A stretch of 64,000 nucleotides of DNA from a bacterium (GTDB lineage: Bacteria > Patescibacteriota > Gracilibacteria > JAUYGZ01). The stretch's first letter is position 1. The number at the start of each line of letters is the position of its first letter. Of this stretch, positions 1 through 7,964 are shown piece after piece. A model generated the notes under the pieces. That model saw nothing but the letters and a program-made list of their open reading frames with translations. It had not been told where the DNA came from and searched no databases. The position numbers and the translations under genes were made by a program. The DNA lies in assembly GCA_030690415.1 (NCBI GenBank), contig JAUYGZ010000029.1, positions 32,953 to 96,952 on the forward strand, given 5' to 3'.

Positions 1-715
1 GAAGGCGGAATGGGGGGCGGTGTTTATTGTTTTTTTCATCAATGAGAGTGAAGGAATTAAAGTGATCAGTTGGATCGAACATACTTGTGTCATGTAGAAT
101 TATTTCCCACTTTGGAAGGGTTGTTGGGATATTAATCCAAAAAGCTTTTCCAAGTGGCTCTGGTTTTTTGGCTGTTCTTATTTCATTGCCATCTTTGTCT
201 GCGCTAATGTCCCAAACGGCGAAGTGGAGATGAATGCCTTTTCCCCAAACTCCACAATTGGTGCTTGATAAAATATTACCTGTTCCCCCCATGAGCCCTA
301 TTAACTGTCCCTTTTCCACGACCTGACCAGGTTTGACAGCTATACTGCCATGAATCATATGGCCATATATAGACTTGATTTCCCCATCATGTTCTAATGT
401 GACATGATTTCCATATCCTCCTCCCCACCAGGTTTCGTCGATTTTACTGACAATACCTTTTTTTGTTGCCAGGATGGGGCTTCCAGCTTCGTTGCATCCT
501 TGTCCATTGTCAGCAGAGACGAAATCGAGACCGAATGCATCTTTTCCGACATGTGTATCGGGAGTGTTATACTGTCTTGTGAAGAGGAAGCTTTTTTTGA
601 CAAGTGGTATCCCAAATGAAGGATCTTTGGTGTCTATAAGGTTTTGTGCAGATGTACCATTGATAGTTCCAATGGCGACTAAGATAATGCTGAGAAATAT
701 GAGTCTTTGTTTCAT
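1..715 (-). CDS. M23 family metallopeptidase, C-terminus cut by window edge
   Basis: Reading down from the ATG at 713-715 gives about 238 codons with no stop before base 1, so the C-terminus lies outside. The N-terminus is a signal peptide (MKQRLIFLSIILVAIGTING). The LytM/M23 zinc-peptidase signatures follow: THVGKDAFGLDF with the first His and Asp ligands, GNHVTLEHDGEIKSIYGHM, and the HLHF motif inside GKGIHLHFAVWD. M23 enzymes cut peptidoglycan cross-bridges, and this one should act outside the membrane. Its start lies only 2 bases after the stop of the upstream SLH gene on the same strand, so the two are probably co-transcribed. Confidence 0.85.
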   Translation of the reverse strand, partial: MKQRLIFLSIILVAIGTINGTSAQNLIDTKDPSFGIPLVKKSFLFTRQYNTPDTHVGKDAFGLDFVSADNGQGCNEAGSPILATKKGIVSKIDETWWGGGYGNHVTLEHDGEIKSIYGHMIHGSIAVKPGQVVEKGQLIGLMGGTGNILSSTNCGVWGKGIHLHFAVWDISADKDGNEIRTAKKPEPLGKAFWINIPTTLPKWEIILHDTSMFDPTDHFNSFTLIDEKNNKHRPPFRL

Positions 716-717
716 TA

Positions 718-1890
718 TTAGAGGGGTGTTATCTGTTGGGATATGTTTTTAAGATCAAGACAGTCTCCTTGCTCATCTGTCGCGAGGATGGATATAACAT
801 TTCCTTCGAAAAGTGTGTAGAGAACGGATGTTGGACCACCGAACTGTTCCCATGTTATAGAATAAAATTCTTGAGGAGACGATGCGAAAAGTTGAATCTC
901 TGGAGCTTCTTCTGCTGTTGATCCAAAGTATTCTGATAGGTAGTTCTCCAGATATTGATGGAGGTTGTTTTGATTTGTCGCATCCTGACTAATGACGGTA
1001 TAACAGCTTCCTTTTGAGAGTTTTACTGTGTTAGCTTCAAAGGCTGTTGTGAAAACTTCTGTTTTTTTGTCGACTGTTAATTGGTATCCAGAGGTGAATG
1101 ATTCGATTAATTTCCTTCCGTCTGGAAGTTCTGTTATTTTGATCTGATCTTCAGGAATCGATGTTGGCTCATAGGGAGTGATCTCGTTAAAGTATTCTTC
1201 ACCCGGATTATTTGGATCGAAGTTTTCCCATTTGACTCGTTCATCGTTGTAGTGGGAGACCGCGTAAATGATTTCTACCGCGTTTTGCCGGCTCATGTTT
1301 CCCGTGGGATTGAGTTTGCTTTGTTTGGGGATGAGATTGCGTTGAAGTCCATAGATGACGTAAGGGGCATACCACTGTTGAAGGTCGATATCGGTGAAGG
1401 GGATAGGATCTGTCGCGGCAATATCGTCCGCGTAGTCTCTTTGAGCCGCCATGGCCATTTTTATAAATTCCGCTCTGTTGACGTCTTGTTCAGGCCTGAA
1501 TCTACCGTCGGGATATCCCTGTACGATGTTTTTCAGTTTCGCGAGGGCGATGTAAGGGGCATACCATTCTTTGGTATTGATGTCAGAAAAGGGGAGGTTT
1601 GTTAGCAATGATTGATCATTCAGGGTGATCATACTGGCGAGGAAGATGATCTTCAGAGCTTCTGCTCTGTTGATGGTTTGTTCCGGTTTGAAGGTTCCGT
1701 CGGGGTAGCCGGAGATGATGCCTTTTTCCACCATCTCATTGACCATGGTTTCGAGAGCAGAGCCTTGGCGAACGTCGAGGAAGGGGTTGGCGTTGGCGGC
1801 GGGTAGGAATGTTAAGAGTGTTAGGACGGTTATGAATGCTAGGGTGATGAGGGCCTTCGACAGGATCAGGCTTTTTGAGGGGTTTTTCAT
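718..1890 (-). CDS. SLH-domain surface protein
   Basis: The 390-residue protein begins with a signal peptide ending near AANA. Three S-layer homology modules occupy about residues 36-215; visible cores are GIISGYPDGTFKPEQTINRAEA, read as two shorter motifs (GYPDGTFKPE and NRAEALK), then GYPDGRFRPEQDVNRAEF and a weaker third copy (NPTGNMSRQNAVE). SLH modules anchor proteins to pyruvylated secondary cell-wall polymers or pseudomurein-like glycans. The C-terminal 170 residues are not recognised. The downstream M23 peptidase starts 2 bases after this stop, suggesting a two-gene envelope operon. Confidence 0.85.
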   Translation of the reverse strand: MKNPSKSLILSKALITLAFITVLTLLTFLPAANANPFLDVRQGSALETMVNEMVEKGIISGYPDGTFKPEQTINRAEALKIIFLASMITLNDQSLLTNLPFSDINTKEWYAPYIALAKLKNIVQGYPDGRFRPEQDVNRAEFIKMAMAAQRDYADDIAATDPIPFTDIDLQQWYAPYVIYGLQRNLIPKQSKLNPTGNMSRQNAVEIIYAVSHYNDERVKWENFDPNNPGEEYFNEITPYEPTSIPEDQIKITELPDGRKLIESFTSGYQLTVDKKTEVFTTAFEANTVKLSKGSCYTVISQDATNQNNLHQYLENYLSEYFGSTAEEAPEIQLFASSPQEFYSITWEQFGGPTSVLYTLFEGNVISILATDEQGDCLDLKNISQQITPL

Positions 1891-1973
1891 AGTGTTTTAA
1901 TATGAGAAAAGAATATGCTGATTATAGCAAGGTTGCGAGGCTGGAGGAAAGAGGAGATGGAATGAGAAGAAAC

Positions 1974-2957
1974 TTATTTAATCGGATACCCACCCTCTTC
2001 TATAGAAATGAAAGCACTTCTCCAGGTGTTGTCAGGAGTTCTGATCTGGTAGATGCCCGGGTCTGGGAATTGAATTTCTGCGGATGATGTTGCTTTGAGC
2101 GTTTCTTCCAGATTGAGTCGGAGAATCTCATATCGAATATCTTTCTGAGTTGTGTTTTGAAGCGTGAACGATTGATCGATTTCGACACGATTCCATCCTG
2201 CCGAAAGGGCATGAGGTCCGAGGTAGAGTGTTTGAGGTGTATGAAGGGATGATATAGGCTCCCAGGCAAGAGCGAAGAAACTGATGAGTATTCCGATTCC
2301 AAAGATCATCCCTATAATGCCGAGTGGTTTTTTGATAGTGAGCAATTTTTGAAGGCGGAGTGTTGGTTTCTCTGCCAGCCATCCCAGTGGGTATCCGAAG
2401 AAAACATGCGCTCCGAGTCCAATTCCGAAGGCGGTGAGGTTCGTCCTCAAACCATAGACTTCTCCGAAAGATGTCGCATAGGCGAGTAATTCCAGCCCTA
2501 TACCCCAAGCGATCGCCCACCATCTGTTTTTTCCGAGAGCGATGAGGGTATAGATCCAGGCGAAGGTGATGCCATTGGAAAAATGGTACAAGAAGCCCGC
2601 AAGATCGCTGATCAAGGTGCTATATGGAGCGTTCAGGATATACATCCCATAAGATCGGATCGGAGTAAGGGGATTGAGCCCCAGGAAGTGAAGGGGGAGT
2701 CGAATGAGGTCATAGCCGAGGACTCCCAGAATACCACCCCAGAATCCTGTTTTCAGGGCCAATGTGAGTCGATGGTAGTTTTTCTTTTGGGCAACGATCC
2801 AAAGGATACCAATGAGGATCAAAGAGGGGGCTAATATGAAGAGTCCTGCTTCATGCATCGGCATGATCCGGTACAGAAATGCCAGGAGGCAGAAAATAGA
2901 AGAGAAGGAGAGGATCCAGATGATGCTGGAAATGAATTTTTCGGGTTTCGAGATCAT
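1974..2957 (-). CDS. polytopic membrane protein, function unknown
   Basis: The 327-residue protein has about seven or eight hydrophobic segments in its first 235 residues. An extracytoplasmic tail of about 90 residues follows, rich in beta-type sequence (SFTLQNTTQKDIRYEILRLN). I do not recognise the family. The tail loosely resembles a cupredoxin or Ig-like fold, but no metal-ligand set is clear. The start ATG follows the TAG of the upstream gene after one base (TAGTATG), so the two membrane proteins are translationally linked and may form a complex. Confidence 0.6.
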   Translation of the reverse strand: MISKPEKFISSIIWILSFSSIFCLLAFLYRIMPMHEAGLFILAPSLILIGILWIVAQKKNYHRLTLALKTGFWGGILGVLGYDLIRLPLHFLGLNPLTPIRSYGMYILNAPYSTLISDLAGFLYHFSNGITFAWIYTLIALGKNRWWAIAWGIGLELLAYATSFGEVYGLRTNLTAFGIGLGAHVFFGYPLGWLAEKPTLRLQKLLTIKKPLGIIGMIFGIGILISFFALAWEPISSLHTPQTLYLGPHALSAGWNRVEIDQSFTLQNTTQKDIRYEILRLNLEETLKATSSAEIQFPDPGIYQIRTPDNTWRSAFISIEEGGYPIK

Positions 2958-2958
2958 A

Positions 2959-3519
2959 CTAACAACCCTTGAGATTCCACAGACTAAAAAATATCAGCAT
3001 TGAGATATTGGTGAGATAGATGATGCTCAGATAGCAGAATATATCCAGAATCATCAGAGCTTTTTTTTGCTGATGGAATAATATGAAGCCGATGATATAG
3101 AGCATGAATAGCCACCAAGGAGAGAACCAGAATGCTTCCTCGAGTGGGGTAATCATGAAGTATTGCGTCATAAAACAGTTTTCAAGCCCTGACCCAGGAT
3201 AGACCCCAGTGATGTATTTATAGACCAGAATGTCAAAAACGAGGGCAAAGAATGCGAGATGTCGGAAGATGTTGAAAGACTTGTAACCGTATTGGTGTGA
3301 GAGCAGTGAGAAGCCGGTAAATTTTTTCCAACTGAGAAGGAAGAGTAAGGCAAAGATCGGAATGAGGATAAACATGGATCCGCTGGAATCCAAAAAAATG
3401 TATTCTCCTTTAATGACCGATATCTGGTAGATAAAAAATCCCAGTAAAAGAGATAGTACGCCGAGGGTTAACCAGAGCATTTCTGCGTAACTGATTTCGG
3501 TATTTGTATCGCTCTTCAT
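2959..3519 (-). CDS. small polytopic membrane protein, function unknown
   Basis: The 186-residue protein has about five transmembrane segments and a CxxT-containing loop (GLENCFMTQYFMITPLEEAFWF). The pair of acidic residues in TPLEEAFWF next to a membrane segment recalls lycopene-cyclase-like (CarR/TMEM) domains, in which similar PLEE.F.F motifs occur. That resemblance is by eye only. It lies upstream of and almost touches the next membrane protein gene, and it starts 9 bases after the stop of the transglycosylase-like gene, so it probably belongs to the same operon. Confidence 0.55.
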   Translation of the reverse strand: MKSDTNTEISYAEMLWLTLGVLSLLLGFFIYQISVIKGEYIFLDSSGSMFILIPIFALLFLLSWKKFTGFSLLSHQYGYKSFNIFRHLAFFALVFDILVYKYITGVYPGSGLENCFMTQYFMITPLEEAFWFSPWWLFMLYIIGFILFHQQKKALMILDIFCYLSIIYLTNISMLIFFSLWNLKGC

Positions 3520-3528
3520 TGCAAATGG

Positions 3529-5145
3529 TTATTGATTTGATCGGAGTTGTTGTTCGAACCACTTCGTGAAATGAACTACGATGTGGCCATAGTGTACTGC
3601 TCGAGGATCTGATTTTCCTACCGGTTTAAGTCCACCATTATAATTTCTGGCAAGCATGTAATAGGCTTCTTCTTTTGTTGTGTTTCCATCTATTCTTCCT
3701 GCCTTTATGAGTTCTTGCTCTTTTTCTCGTAGTACGTCTGCAGTGACTGAAATGTTGAATTCATGGTCATTGTTGAGCAGATCCCGGAATTGATTTTCTG
3801 TCAGTATTTTTTTGTGTTTGTAGGTTGTGTTTTTGTAGTTTGGAAAGTAGGTATTTACATTGATTTGTCCGATGCCAACACTTGATCCGAATCCCCCTCT
3901 CTCGAGAAGTGTTTCTATAATGGGTGGATTGAGGTGGGATATTTCCTTATAGATTATAGCTTTCAGTAGTTCAGGGGTTACAAAGCTTTTGGGGTATGTA
4001 CCAATGGTGATTTGTAAGATATGAGCATTGTGTTTTGAAATGACCTCTATTGCTGCAGGACTCATAATGTCTTCTCCTATTTGCATCCATGATTCTCTCG
4101 TTTTGTCTTCAATATAGGGTTCTCTGATTGATTCCGGGAGGGTGAATGGGTTTTTTTCACCTTTTTTATGAGGGGATGAAAAATCGTCTGTTAGCTTGAG
4201 CGCTTTCTTCAATTCCTCGCCAAACTTTAAAGTACTATCGGTTGTTGGTGGGGCAAGAGCTGCTCCTAATGAAGGCCAAAGTCCGAATTGAAGGGTTTTG
4301 AAAGCTCCCTCACCTTTAAGCCAACCCACGAGGCTTGATCCGGCTTCATCCCATCCTCCGTCGTCGGCGAAAGCGATGTGTTTTTTCCAGAAGATATATG
4401 CCGCTGAGATGAGTACTGTTGTGAGGAGAGCTGATTCGTCGATTTTTTTTCGTTTGAAGAGCAGGTATACGGCGATGATGGCAAAGATAATGGCTAGATA
4501 GAGGTCTTGTTCGATCAGGAATCCCAGCAAAAACCCAAAAGATACCCCGAGAAAGACTAAAGAAGTGATATGGAGGCTTTTCGGAAGGTTCAGATGATGT
4601 TCCAGCTTTCCTTTACTGAGGCTGTTCACGAAAAGATAAAAAAACATGATGAGGCTTGGGATCACTCCTGCGCCAATCGAAACCATGAGCCAAAGGGATA
4701 TGGCAAGGTCTGCAATGCTGAAGAGATGGCTGCTGATGACTATGGTTGCAGCAGCGCTTAAGAGGAGGAGGATATTGGCCAGCACAACGCCGGTTTGCTC
4801 TATTGTTCTGGACCAGCTGATCGGTGTAGAAAGGATATTGATGAGTGTTTTTGCTAACCCTTTTTCGATAAGGGATTTCGTAAAGATGAAGAGGATTCCC
4901 GAAAGGACTGTCCAGGAGATGGTGGCTGAAACCCAGGTCTTTACGGTCGCCAAATATCCATCCCAGGGGCCACTTTTCCATCCCTCGTTGATAGTGACGA
5001 GCAGGAAGGTGTGAATGAGGAGGGTTCCCAAAAACATTCCCAGTGACCACCAGATTTGATTTTTGAAACTTTTCTTTATGGTTTGCCATAGCATCCGAAA
5101 CAATTCTTTAAGAGGCATTCTTGTTGTGGATGCTGACATGGTCAT
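3529..5145 (-). CDS. membrane protein with C-terminal lytic-transglycosylase-like domain
   Basis: The 538-residue protein has about six hydrophobic segments in residues 25-260, then a linker, then a globular end. The C-terminal 180 residues carry SLT/lysozyme-like landmarks in the right order: LLKAIIYKEISHLNP with the presumed catalytic Glu, SVGIGQINV matching the G-x-x-Q-I block, and ARNYNGG matching the A-Y-N-x-G block. Lytic transglycosylases cleave the glycan strand of peptidoglycan, and such domains often accompany type IV secretion machinery. Fusion to a polytopic membrane domain is unusual. M23 and SLH genes lie nearby on the same strand, suggesting wall remodelling. Confidence 0.65.
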   Translation of the reverse strand: MTMSASTTRMPLKELFRMLWQTIKKSFKNQIWWSLGMFLGTLLIHTFLLVTINEGWKSGPWDGYLATVKTWVSATISWTVLSGILFIFTKSLIEKGLAKTLINILSTPISWSRTIEQTGVVLANILLLLSAAATIVISSHLFSIADLAISLWLMVSIGAGVIPSLIMFFYLFVNSLSKGKLEHHLNLPKSLHITSLVFLGVSFGFLLGFLIEQDLYLAIIFAIIAVYLLFKRKKIDESALLTTVLISAAYIFWKKHIAFADDGGWDEAGSSLVGWLKGEGAFKTLQFGLWPSLGAALAPPTTDSTLKFGEELKKALKLTDDFSSPHKKGEKNPFTLPESIREPYIEDKTRESWMQIGEDIMSPAAIEVISKHNAHILQITIGTYPKSFVTPELLKAIIYKEISHLNPPIIETLLERGGFGSSVGIGQINVNTYFPNYKNTTYKHKKILTENQFRDLLNNDHEFNISVTADVLREKEQELIKAGRIDGNTTKEEAYYMLARNYNGGLKPVGKSDPRAVHYGHIVVHFTKWFEQQLRSNQ

Positions 5146-5166
5146 AGAAGGGGAGTGAGATCGGGA

Positions 5167-5604
5167 TTATTTCCCAATAAAGGAGCTTACAGAGCTCAGA
5201 AGTTTTCCGGCTATGAATCCTATTAAGGCGAGTAATACGGCCCATTCACAGCTTTTCTGAAGGCTGTCTTTATTTATCGTACCGCAGGGGTCGGATCCGA
5301 ACTGATTTGGGCCATCGGTGCCGGGTTTGAAGAGGAGCATGAAAAAGAGTACGAATGCGCCGGGACCTGTTGCGAGGAGTAGGGTATACCAGGCGGATTT
5401 GTCCATGTCATGCAGTCTTCGGATGCTGAAGGTCACGATTCCTGTCAGGGCAGTGATGACCAGGAAGAGTAGAGTTATGAGGATAAGAGGGCTGAACATC
5501 ATGAGGAGGCGATCTGAGTAGCCAAAGTAGCTAATTGGTGCAAAGAAAGAAAAGAAATAAAACCCCAGTCCGAAAAACTGAAGGCGGGAGACTCTGCCAT
5601 TCAT
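5167..5604 (-). CDS. DUF805 family membrane protein
   Basis: The family is recognised from MNGRVSRLQFFGL at the start, the central IRRLHDMDKSAWY motif and the C-terminal PGTDGPNQFG motif. DUF805 proteins are small inner-membrane proteins of unknown role with about four helices. The open frame runs to a TTG at 5748. I chose the ATG at 5602-5604 because it gives the usual family length (about 145 residues) and follows a pyrimidine-rich leader like most starts here. The terminal helix (WAVLLALIGFIAGKLL) extends a little beyond the family core. Confidence 0.75.
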   Translation of the reverse strand: MNGRVSRLQFFGLGFYFFSFFAPISYFGYSDRLLMMFSPLILITLLFLVITALTGIVTFSIRRLHDMDKSAWYTLLLATGPGAFVLFFMLLFKPGTDGPNQFGSDPCGTINKDSLQKSCEWAVLLALIGFIAGKLLSSVSSFIGK

Positions 5605-5809
5605 GGTAAAAAAGAACGAGAGAGATTTTTTAATTTTTATTTTGGCTATCGAAAAAACTCCTGTGACTGAGTTTTGGGGGAACGTGATTTCAGTGTCAGT
5701 GTTCAAGGGGAATGGATATAAAGCATGATGTTTTTTTGAATATAGCAAGTTTCAGGCGTAATGGAAGAGGTTTGATCTCTAGAGTCTTCTGGAAAAAGCT
5801 CACACTTTC

Positions 5810-5818
5810 TGTTACAAT
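5810..5818 (+). promoter_or_regulatory. extended -10 promoter for the 5840 gene
   Basis: TGTTACAAT fits an extended -10 (TG-N-TACAAT). It lies about 22 bases before the preferred ATG at 5840. No convincing -35 is visible at 17-bp spacing. Confidence 0.4.
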
Positions 5819-5839
5819 GAAGTGATGTAAATGCATTTC

Positions 5840-6202
5840 ATGGCAGAATCTATTGTCACAGATCAAAATGCTCCTGCTTTCGCGGCTCAAGACGAGCTGA
5901 AGCAGCTTATTTCCACGAGCAACGCTCTCAATGAGGCGGAGAAAAAATACTGGCTGGATCTTTTGCCGACGATGAACGAAGGGCAGCTGGAGCAGCTGAA
6001 GGGGATTTTGGTGACGGAACAGAAAAATCTCGAAGAGATTGATCGTAAGTATGATCACAAGCTGGAAGAGGTCGCGCAAAAAACGCTGAACCGTTGGGAT
6101 AGCGAAAAGGCTCAGGTGGCTCGCTTACAGCGAACACAGGTTGAAGCAGGGGAGCAGCAGAAGGCTGAACAGGATGCTGAGGCTCTCTTGAAGCAGTGGT
6201 AG
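5840..6202 (+). CDS. small coiled-coil protein, function unknown
   Basis: A hydrophilic protein of about 120 residues rich in Glu, Gln and Lys, with strong helical heptad character over its second half (LEEIDRKYDHKLEEVAQKTL). No family is recognised. The frame also contains an ATG at 5831, but the one at 5840 (MAESIVTDQ) leaves a sensible leader behind the extended -10 element at 5810-5818. The stop is one base from the convergent greA stop, showing how tightly the genes are packed. Confidence 0.65.
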   Translation: MAESIVTDQNAPAFAAQDELKQLISTSNALNEAEKKYWLDLLPTMNEGQLEQLKGILVTEQKNLEEIDRKYDHKLEEVAQKTLNRWDSEKAQVARLQRTQVEAGEQQKAEQDAEALLKQW

Positions 6203-6203
6203 A

Positions 6204-6752
6204 CTATTTCAGCGCCAGGATCTCGTATCGCTGAGGTCCGGAAGGAGTTTCAGCCGTGACTCGTTCGCCCACCGTTTTTTCGATGATGGCTTTTCCGAGG
6301 GGGGACTCGTTGGAGATCTTGTGCTCAAAGGGGTCGGCCTCCGTGGTTCCCACGATGATGTAGGTCTCTTTTTCCTTGTTGCCGATTTTTTGGATAGTGA
6401 CCTCGCTTCCCATCTGAACACTTTGCGCGTGCTGTCCCTTGATGATCTTGGAGTTCTTGATCTTGTGCTCGAGCTCGATAATACGACCTTCGATGAAGGC
6501 TTGTTCGTTCTTGGCTTCTTCGTACTCGGAATTCTCTGAAAGATCTCCGTAGGATATGGCCTCTTTTAGTCGATCAGCTACTTCTTTTCGGCGTACACTC
6601 TTCAGGTGCTCGAGTTCTTCCTGCAGTTTTTTGAGTCCCTGACGAGTCACGAGGACGGTCTCGTCGCCGGTCCCGCTTTTTCCGGTACTGCGAAAATCAT
6701 CGTCATTGTACTCTTGCTCGTCTTCAATGATGGGATCGTTTTTTTTGGCCAT
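6204..6752 (-). CDS. greA: transcription elongation factor GreA
   Basis: The 182-residue protein has the GreA N-terminal coiled coil (VTRQGLKKLQEELEHLK ... AISYGDLSENSEYEEAKNEQ, read as separate motifs) and the C-terminal FKBP-like domain ending in SPLGKAIIEKTVGERVTAETPSGPQRYEIL. The acidic tip residues D and E in GDLSENSEY are present. GreA rescues backtracked RNA polymerase by stimulating transcript cleavage. It carries an acidic N-terminal extension of about 30 residues beyond the usual 158. It follows rpoD by 41 bases on the same strand, ending the nrdR-dnaG-rpoD-greA run. Confidence 0.95.
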   Translation of the reverse strand: MAKKNDPIIEDEQEYNDDDFRSTGKSGTGDETVLVTRQGLKKLQEELEHLKSVRRKEVADRLKEAISYGDLSENSEYEEAKNEQAFIEGRIIELEHKIKNSKIIKGQHAQSVQMGSEVTIQKIGNKEKETYIIVGTTEADPFEHKISNESPLGKAIIEKTVGERVTAETPSGPQRYEILALK

Positions 6753-6793
6753 AGTTTTAGGAAGTTAAGAAAGTAGGAGGTAGGAAAGGAGAT

Positions 6794-7921
6794 TTACTCC
6801 ATGATTTTAGCCACGGTACTGTGGTCCTTGAGTTTTTGGAGGACCTTGGCTTCGATTTGGCGAATGCGTTCACGGGTGACATTAAATTCCCGACCGACCT
6901 CCTCGAGGGTGTGGGTACGGCCATCAATGAGTCCGAAACGCATCTTGATGATCTTTTGCTCGCGTTCCGTGAGGTACTGGAGCATTTCATGGATATTTTC
7001 TTTGAGGATTTGTCGGTTGGTGGCTTCGGAAGGGGAGAGGGCTCCGCTGTCTTCGATGAAATCACCCAGGCGGGAGTCTTCTTCCGTCCCCACGGGGGCT
7101 TCCAGGGATATAATGTCCTGGGAAATCTTCTGAATGTGTCGGACTTTTCGCACATCCATATCCATTTCCACGGCGATTTCTTCAGGAAGGGGTTCCCGGC
7201 CCAGCTCCTGGACCAGTCGGCGCTGGGTATGAGTCAGTTTGTTGATGGTTTCCACCATGTGGACCGGGATACGGATGGTCCTGGCCTGGTCCGCGATGGC
7301 CCGGGTGATCGCTTGTCGGATCCACCAGGTGGCGTAGGTGGAAAACTTAAATCCTCTGCGGTAATCAAACTTCTCAACGGCTCGAAAAAGGCCGATATTC
7401 CCTTCCTGGATGAGGTCGAGGAAAGAAAGCCCACGGCCGATGTACTTCTTTGCGATCGAGACGACCAGTCTGAGATTGGCTTCCGCCAGTTTTTGCTTGG
7501 AAATGCTGTCTCCCGCTCGGATAGCTTTGGAGAGTTTGACTTCTTCCGCGGCGGTCAGCAGGGGGACTTTCCCGATTTCGGACAGATACATGCGGACGGA
7601 GTCGTTACTGATTTCTTTCAGATTGATGCCTTTCTGGAGCTTTTTAGTTCCTCCTTCTTCCACTTCATCGTCTTCTTTTCGAGCCCAAATCAGCTGGTCT
7701 TTGACGTCCACGACTTCGATTCCCAGATCAAAAAAGAGGGAAAAGGCTTCATCGATCATTTCTATTTGTTCTTCCGCGTTCGGAAAAACGTTCATCAGTT
7801 CCTGGTTGGTAATGAAGCCCTGAGCTCTTCCTTTTTTGAGCATTTCCTTGATGCTTTTGGGGAATTGAGCGAGTACCTCATCCGATGGCAGGGGTATGAA
7901 CTTCCGTTGTTTTTTGGCCAT
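6794..7921 (-). CDS. rpoD: primary sigma factor, RNA polymerase sigma-70
   Basis: The 375-residue protein contains region 1.2 ([15 protein letters not shown]), the highly conserved region 2 ([36 protein letters not shown] and [17 protein letters not shown]), region 3 ([13 protein letters not shown]) and the region 4.2 helix-turn-helix ([20 protein letters not shown]). It is short, with little non-conserved sequence between regions 1.2 and 2. It directs housekeeping transcription. The -10-like elements noted in this window (TATAAT, TATACT, TACAAT) fit region 2.4 of this type. It lies 43 bases downstream of dnaG, as in the classical macromolecular synthesis operon. Confidence 0.97.
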   Translation of the reverse strand: MAKKQRKFIPLPSDEVLAQFPKSIKEMLKKGRAQGFITNQELMNVFPNAEEQIEMIDEAFSLFFDLGIEVVDVKDQLIWARKEDDEVEEGGTKKLQKGINLKEISNDSVRMYLSEIGKVPLLTAAEEVKLSKAIRAGDSISKQKLAEANLRLVVSIAKKYIGRGLSFLDLIQEGNIGLFRAVEKFDYRRGFKFSTYATWWIRQAITRAIADQARTIRIPVHMVETINKLTHTQRRLVQELGREPLPEEIAVEMDMDVRKVRHIQKISQDIISLEAPVGTEEDSRLGDFIEDSGALSPSEATNRQILKENIHEMLQYLTEREQKIIKMRFGLIDGRTHTLEEVGREFNVTRERIRQIEAKVLQKLKDHSTVAKIME

Positions 7922-7964
7922 ATGGCTGTTTGGCTAGGTTCTGGGGCCTGATTACGAGTTAATT

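Noticed and set aside
6821..7951. 376-codon plus-strand frame
   Set aside because: It is the antisense reading of rpoD, which has clear sigma-factor motifs.
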